From Alsobacter sp964544365 (GTDB taxonomy: Bacteria > Pseudomonadota > Alphaproteobacteria > Rhizobiales > Beijerinckiaceae): DNA of 9,000 nucleotides. Under the pieces are notes generated by a model. The model made no database searches. It saw only the letters and a list, made by a program, of their open reading frames with translations, and was not told the DNA's origin. Shown here one piece after another: positions 5,484 to 9,000 of this stretch. Every line of letters starts with the position of its first letter. Within the stretch, counting starts at the first letter, position 1. Location: assembly GCA_964544365.1 (NCBI GenBank), contig CAZJCW010000178.1, positions 1 through 9,000 on the forward strand. Reading direction: 5' to 3'. The position numbers were made by a program, and so were the translations under genes.

Positions 5484-6325
5484 CAACGCCTCCTGTAGAC
5501 GGTGCGCCCGATCAGCTCGAAGGCCGGATGGGGCGGAGAGAGCGATTCCGAATGGCCGAGATAGAGCCACCCGCCGGGGCGCAGGATGTCCACGCAGCGG
5601 TCGACGATGCTCTTCTTGGTCGGCGCATCGAAGTAGATCATGACGTTCCGGCACATCACGACGTCGAACGGGCCCTTCATCGGCCACGGCGTGACGAGGT
5701 TGAGCTGCCGGAAGGTCAGCAGCTTGCGCAGGTTCGCGCCGATGCGGACCATGTCGTGGCCGATGTTCTCGACCTGCAGCTGGCCCTTCAGGTCCGCCGG
5801 CGAACGCTCGTAGACCTCGCGGGAATACTCGGCGGCCTCGGCCCGGGCGAGGACGTCGGTGTCGATGTCGGTGGCGAGGATCTTCACGTCGAGATTGCGC
5901 GGCGGCTGCGACGCGACGACCGTCGCGGCGAGGGTATAGGGCTCCTCGCCGGTGGAGGAGGCCGCGCACCAGATCCGCACGCGCCCGTCGCCGCGGCCGG
6001 CGCGGGTGTAGATCTCCGGCAGCGCCTGGCTGCGCATGTGGTCGAAGTGGTGCCGCTCGCGGAAGAACGCGGTGTGGTTGGTCGTGAGGACGTTGAGCAG
6101 CTGCGGCAGCTCGCTGTCGGCATGGGGGCCGCGCAGCAGCTCGCAGTATTCGCTGACCGAGCGCAACTGCAGGGCGCGCAGCCGGCGCAGCAGGCGGCCG
6201 CGGATCATCGCCATCTTGTGGGCCCGGATGACGATTCCGGCCTGTTCCTTGGCGATTCCGGCAATCAGCTCGAAGTCGCGCTGGGACAGCGTGAAATCAC
6301 CATCGTCGGTAGCTTGTGCAAGCAC
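5483..6325 (-). CDS. cheR: Chemoreceptor methyltransferase CheR
   Basis: CheR methylates receptor glutamates with S-adenosylmethionine, opposing CheB. With a GTG start at 6325 the product has 280 residues, typical for the family. The N-terminal helical domain (about 10-85) ends in TTNHTAFFRE (81-90), the CheR signature. The Rossmann domain has IWCAASSTGEEPYTLA (118-133) as SAM motif I, ILATDID (149-155), FDVVMCRNVMIYF (220-232) and LGHSESL (256-262). There is no tetratricopeptide or pentapeptide-tether extension. An in-frame ATG at 6469 would overlap cheW by over 100 bases and add 48 residues that are out-of-frame cheW sequence. GTG 6325 has AGGA 9 bases upstream; TTG 6331 is possible but too close to it. 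The gene follows cheW after the only non-overlapping gap in the operon. It ends in Arg-Arg-Arg. Confidence 0.95.
   Translation of the reverse strand: MLAQATDDGDFTLSQRDFELIAGIAKEQAGIVIRAHKMAMIRGRLLRRLRALQLRSVSEYCELLRGPHADSELPQLLNVLTTNHTAFFRERHHFDHMRSQALPEIYTRAGRGDGRVRIWCAASSTGEEPYTLAATVVASQPPRNLDVKILATDIDTDVLARAEAAEYSREVYERSPADLKGQLQVENIGHDMVRIGANLRKLLTFRQLNLVTPWPMKGPFDVVMCRNVMIYFDAPTKKSIVDRCVDILRPGGWLYLGHSESLSPPHPAFELIGRTVYRRR
5489..5494 (-). promoter_or_regulatory. Consensus ribosome-binding site of cheD inside cheR
   Basis: AGGAGG on the minus strand, 5 bases before the cheD ATG. It is formed by two consecutive in-frame AGG arginine codons of cheR (penultimate and antepenultimate), codons that this CGC/CGG-rich region otherwise hardly uses. 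It decides the cheD start. Confidence 0.8.
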
Positions 6326-6334
6326 GGTCAAACG

Positions 6335-6338
6335 TCCT
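6335..6338 (-). promoter_or_regulatory. Ribosome-binding site supporting the cheR GTG start
   Basis: AGGA on the minus strand within the cheW-cheR gap (6326-6362), 9 bases before GTG 6325 and only 3 before TTG 6331. It is the best Shine-Dalgarno match in that gap and favours the GTG. The gap itself holds no visible terminator or promoter. Confidence 0.55.
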
Positions 6339-6362
6339 GCCGATCGGGCCGGTTGAGGGGGG

Positions 6363-6866
6363 TCACGCGGCGAAGGTTGTGTTCTCGCGAACGATCGCAT
6401 GCAGGTCGAGCAGGGCGACGACGTCGTCGCCCTTGACCAGCAGCGCCTGAAGGACGTCGTCTCCGTCACCGGCGATGTCGGGCGCCGGCCGCAGGTCGGA
6501 CGGCAGGATGTCGACGATGTCGGACACTGCGTCCACGAGGATTCCGCCGTAGCGCTCGCCGAGGTCGAGCACGATCACGACCGACGAGCGCGACACCGGC
6601 GACGGGCCGAGGCCGAGCCGCTGGCGCAGGTCGTAGACCGCGATGATCGCGCCGCGCAGGTTGATGACGCCGAGCACATGGGCTGCGGCGTTCGGCAGCG
6701 GGGTCGTCGGCTGCCATCCCTTGATCTCGCGGACCGCGCCGACGTCGACGCCGAACGAGCGGCCCTCGACCTTGAAGGTGACGATCTGCTGCGGCTTGCC
6801 CGCCGCGAAAGCGCTCATGCCCGCGACGGCCGCCGGCACGGTGGTGTCTGTGGAGAGCGTTGTCAT
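6363..6866 (-). CDS. cheW: Chemotaxis coupling protein CheW
   Basis: The 167-residue adaptor links CheA (through its P5 domain) to chemoreceptors in the signalling array. After an N-terminal extension of about 25 residues comes the SH3-like CheW domain: IVTFKVEGRSFGVDVGAVREI (28-48), the core motif HVLGVINLRGAIIAVYDLRQRLGL (63-86) with the conserved NLRG arginine Arg71, SVVIVLDLGERYGGILVDAVSDIVDI (95-120), and the closing LLDLHAIV (152-159). The ATG at 6866 overlaps the cheA stop as TGATG and has GGAG 7 bases upstream. Met17 at 6818 is an alternative start that would trim the extension, but it lacks the coupling geometry. Only one cheW is present here. Confidence 0.95.
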   Translation of the reverse strand: MTTLSTDTTVPAAVAGMSAFAAGKPQQIVTFKVEGRSFGVDVGAVREIKGWQPTTPLPNAAAHVLGVINLRGAIIAVYDLRQRLGLGPSPVSRSSVVIVLDLGERYGGILVDAVSDIVDILPSDLRPAPDIAGDGDDVLQALLVKGDDVVALLDLHAIVRENTTFAA

Positions 6867-9000
6867 CAGGCGGCTCCGGTGTTGATCTCGGTGGCGGAAG
6901 GAAGGCGACGCTGGGACTGCGACAGCCCGGGCAGCGCATCGACGTCAAGGATCAGCGCGACGAGGCCGTCGCCCAGGATGGTGGCCGCGCTGACGCCCTC
7001 GACGCGCCGGAACGAGGATTCGAGGTTCTTCACGACCACCTGCTGCTGGCCGACGATCTCGTCGACGGCGATGGCGAGGCGCGGGACGCTCTCGGTCTCG
7101 ACGATGACGACGTTGGGCTCGTTGCCGATGGCGCGGATGCCGAGCAGCTCGCGCAGCTTGAGGAGCGGGGCGATCTCGCCGCGCACCTGCAGGATGTGGC
7201 GCCCGCCGGGCAACTGCTCCACGGTCTTCGCGTCGAGCTGCATCGTCTCGACGATGTTCGACAGCGGGAACACGAAGCGCTCGGTGCCGGCCCGCACGAT
7301 CATGCCGTCGAGGACGGCCAGGGTCAGCGGCAGGCCGAGCGTGAACTTGCAGCCGCGGCCCGGCGTCGATTCCACGGTGATGCGGCCGCCCAGGGCCTCG
7401 ACGTTCCGCCGCACCACGTCCATGCCGACGCCGCGGCCCGACACGTCGGTGACGGCGGCGGCGGTGGAGAGGCCGGGATGGAAGATGAGGTTGTCGGCTT
7501 CCTCAGGCGTCGGATCCGGCGCGTCGGCGGCGATCAGGCCGCGCGAACGGGCCTTCTGGACGAGGCGCTCGCGGTTGATGCCGCGCCCGTCGTCCTGCAC
7601 GCAGATGAGGATGCGCGAACCGCGATGCTCCGCGCTCACCCGGATCGTGCCGTCGGCGTTCTTGCCCGCCTCGGCCCGCTCCTCGGGCGTTTCCAGCCCG
7701 TGGTCCATGGCATTGCGGATCATGTGGATGAGCGGGTCGGCGAGCTCTTCCACGATGGTCTTGTCGACCTCCGTGTCCTCGCCGGCCAGCACGAGATGGG
7801 CTTTCTTGCCGAGCGTGCGCTCGAGTTCCCGGACGAGGCGCGGCAGGCGCTGGAACACCACCTTCACCGGCTGGGCGCGGACGGCCATCACGTTGTCCTG
7901 CAGCTCGCGCGTCTGGCGGGCGAGGGAGAACAGCGCATCGACGAAGGCCGCCGCCTCGCGCTTGGGCAGCACGCCGGCGCGCTCGGTGAGCATGGATTGC
8001 GTGATGACGATTTCGCCGACGAGGTTCATGAGCCTGTCGATACGGTCGAGATCGACGCGGATCGTTCCTCCGCCCGTCCGCCGGGCCGGCGGCTGGCCGC
8101 TGGCCGGGCCGGCCGGAGGCGTCGCGCCCGACCCGCCGCCGGCTCCCGCCGGGGGCGCCGCGGGGGTCGCGGGTCCGGTCGAGACAGACGCGGGCTCGCC
8201 CTCGACATGGGCTTCGAGCGGAATGGCCGGCGCGGCGGTGCCGACGGCCGGATCCTCGTCGCTCTCGGCGGTCTCACCCGGCTTTCCGATGCGGAACTCG
8301 TGGTCGGCGAGGAAGCTGTCCAGCGTCTCGACGATGGCCTGGTCGGTGGCGTCGGTCTCGATCGTCAGAACCCACACGAGGTGGCAGTCGAGCGGGTCGA
8401 GCGCGTCGAAGACCGGAACCTTCGAGGTGTCGCACACGACCTCCATGCTGCCGAAGCTCGCCAGGGCGTCGAACACCATCCGCGGATCGAAGGCGCGGCG
8501 GAAAACGTCCCGGTCGGGCGTGATGCGCACTTCGAGCTTGTGGCGGGCGGGCGCGTCGGCCGCAGGTTCGGCGGCGGTCTCCGGCGCGGCATCGGCCACG
8601 GCCGGCTCGTCGAGGAGATCGAATTCGGTGGGCTTGGGCTTCTTGACGGGATTGCCGCCCGCCATCGCCTCCAGCGCCTGCACGAGATCCGGCGGCGGCG
8701 GGCGGGACCCGCCGTCGCGCGCCGCCGAGATCACCTCGGACAGCACGTCGCCGGCCTGCAGCAGCGTGTCGATGGGGGCTTCCTCGACGGAGACGCGCCC
8801 GGAGCGAAGGGCGTCGAGACAGGCCTCGAAGAGATGGGCGAACTCGACGAGTTCGGTCAGACCGAACGCCCCGGCGCCACCCTTGACGGAGTGGACGGCG
8901 CGAAACGCTGCGTTGATGTCCTCGGAGGTGGCGCGACCATCGGCAACGGCCGCGAGACAGCCCTCGAGCTGGCCCATGAACTCGTCGCACTCGTCGAAGT
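6866..9000 (-). CDS. cheA: Chemotaxis histidine kinase CheA (5' end beyond the window)
   Basis: CheA is the receptor-controlled histidine kinase that phosphorylates CheY and CheB. The frame stays open to base 9000 and reads FDECDEF just before Met8977, the normal start of the P1 helix, so only a short N-terminus is missing. Numbering from Met8977: P1 phosphotransfer domain to about 105, with phosphorylated His29 in FRAVHSVKGGAGAFGL; a CheY/CheB-docking P2-type domain at about 146-232; an Ala/Pro/Gly-rich linker at about 234-302; P3 dimerisation at about 304-370; P4 ATPase with the N box HMIRNAMDHGLE (418-429), DDGRGI (462-467) and GLSTAAAVTDVSGRGVGMDVV (502-522); P5 CheW-like domain at about 553-690. 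All motifs for an active kinase are present. VRAQPVK (366-372) replaces the enteric RMLPIS and is the alphaproteobacterial form. The stop overlaps cheW. Confidence 0.97.
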   Translation of the reverse strand, partial: FDECDEFMGQLEGCLAAVADGRATSEDINAAFRAVHSVKGGAGAFGLTELVEFAHLFEACLDALRSGRVSVEEAPIDTLLQAGDVLSEVISAARDGGSRPPPPDLVQALEAMAGGNPVKKPKPTEFDLLDEPAVADAAPETAAEPAADAPARHKLEVRITPDRDVFRRAFDPRMVFDALASFGSMEVVCDTSKVPVFDALDPLDCHLVWVLTIETDATDQAIVETLDSFLADHEFRIGKPGETAESDEDPAVGTAAPAIPLEAHVEGEPASVSTGPATPAAPPAGAGGGSGATPPAGPASGQPPARRTGGGTIRVDLDRIDRLMNLVGEIVITQSMLTERAGVLPKREAAAFVDALFSLARQTRELQDNVMAVRAQPVKVVFQRLPRLVRELERTLGKKAHLVLAGEDTEVDKTIVEELADPLIHMIRNAMDHGLETPEERAEAGKNADGTIRVSAEHRGSRILICVQDDGRGINRERLVQKARSRGLIAADAPDPTPEEADNLIFHPGLSTAAAVTDVSGRGVGMDVVRRNVEALGGRITVESTPGRGCKFTLGLPLTLAVLDGMIVRAGTERFVFPLSNIVETMQLDAKTVEQLPGGRHILQVRGEIAPLLKLRELLGIRAIGNEPNVVIVETESVPRLAIAVDEIVGQQQVVVKNLESSFRRVEGVSAATILGDGLVALILDVDALPGLSQSQRRLPSATEINTGAA

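Noticed and set aside
5528..6436. A 302-codon open frame on the + strand opposite cheR
   Set aside because: Antisense to an intact cheR, no recognisable domain and composition typical of a GC-rich shadow frame.
6326..6469. Longer cheR start at ATG 6469
   Set aside because: It would overlap cheW by over 100 bases and the added residues are out-of-frame cheW sequence with no resemblance to CheR.
1..9000. Mobile elements, CRISPR arrays, tRNA genes, phage or defence genes
   Set aside because: No transposase, integrase, regular repeats or tRNA-like sequence were seen; the window reads as core chromosome with chemotaxis genes.

Overview
This window looks like the chromosome of a high-GC alphaproteobacterium, most likely of the Hyphomicrobiales/Rhizobiales kind. 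The evidence is strong G/C bias at third codon positions, an alphaproteobacterial-style CheA (a VRAQP motif after the dimerisation helices), a che operon without cheZ, and a free-standing Lrp-type ligand-binding protein of a kind common in that group. No taxon can be fixed from the sequence alone. There is no sign of mobile DNA, CRISPR, tRNA or rRNA; gene density is high and nearly every base is accounted for.

Left half (1-3289, + strand): five genes. First is a 78-residue stand-alone RAM (Lrp/AsnC ligand-binding) domain protein. Then comes meaB, the GTPase chaperone of B12-dependent acyl-CoA mutases, whose stop overlaps the GTG start of a pyroglutamyl-peptidase I gene (pcp) in a GTGA junction. 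After a 114-base gap follows an uncharacterised 278-residue protein whose layout resembles a metallo-beta-lactamase fold with its metal-binding residues lost. It is joined, again by a GTGA overlap, to a four-helix YnfA/UPF0060 membrane protein.

Boundary (3290-3350): a strong hairpin lies between the two convergent gene groups and probably terminates both, with the better U-tract in the che direction.

Right half (3351-9000, - strand): a chemotaxis operon transcribed right to left as cheA (5' end beyond the window)-cheW-cheR-cheD-cheB-cheY. It encodes the receptor-coupled kinase and its adaptor, the three receptor-modifying enzymes (methyltransferase, deamidase, methylesterase/deamidase) and one response regulator. 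All catalytic and phosphorylation residues that can be checked are present. Three of the five junctions are the same TGATG stop/start overlap, the cheB-cheY junction overlaps by 8 bases, and the only true gap (37 bases) precedes cheR, which appears to start at GTG.

The window is mostly well-known biology. The least explained item is the MBL-like protein coupled to the YnfA-family membrane protein. Smaller curiosities are a Glu in the G4 motif of MeaB, an inverted repeat abutting the meaB start codon, and terminal Arg codons of cheR that double as the ribosome-binding site of cheD.
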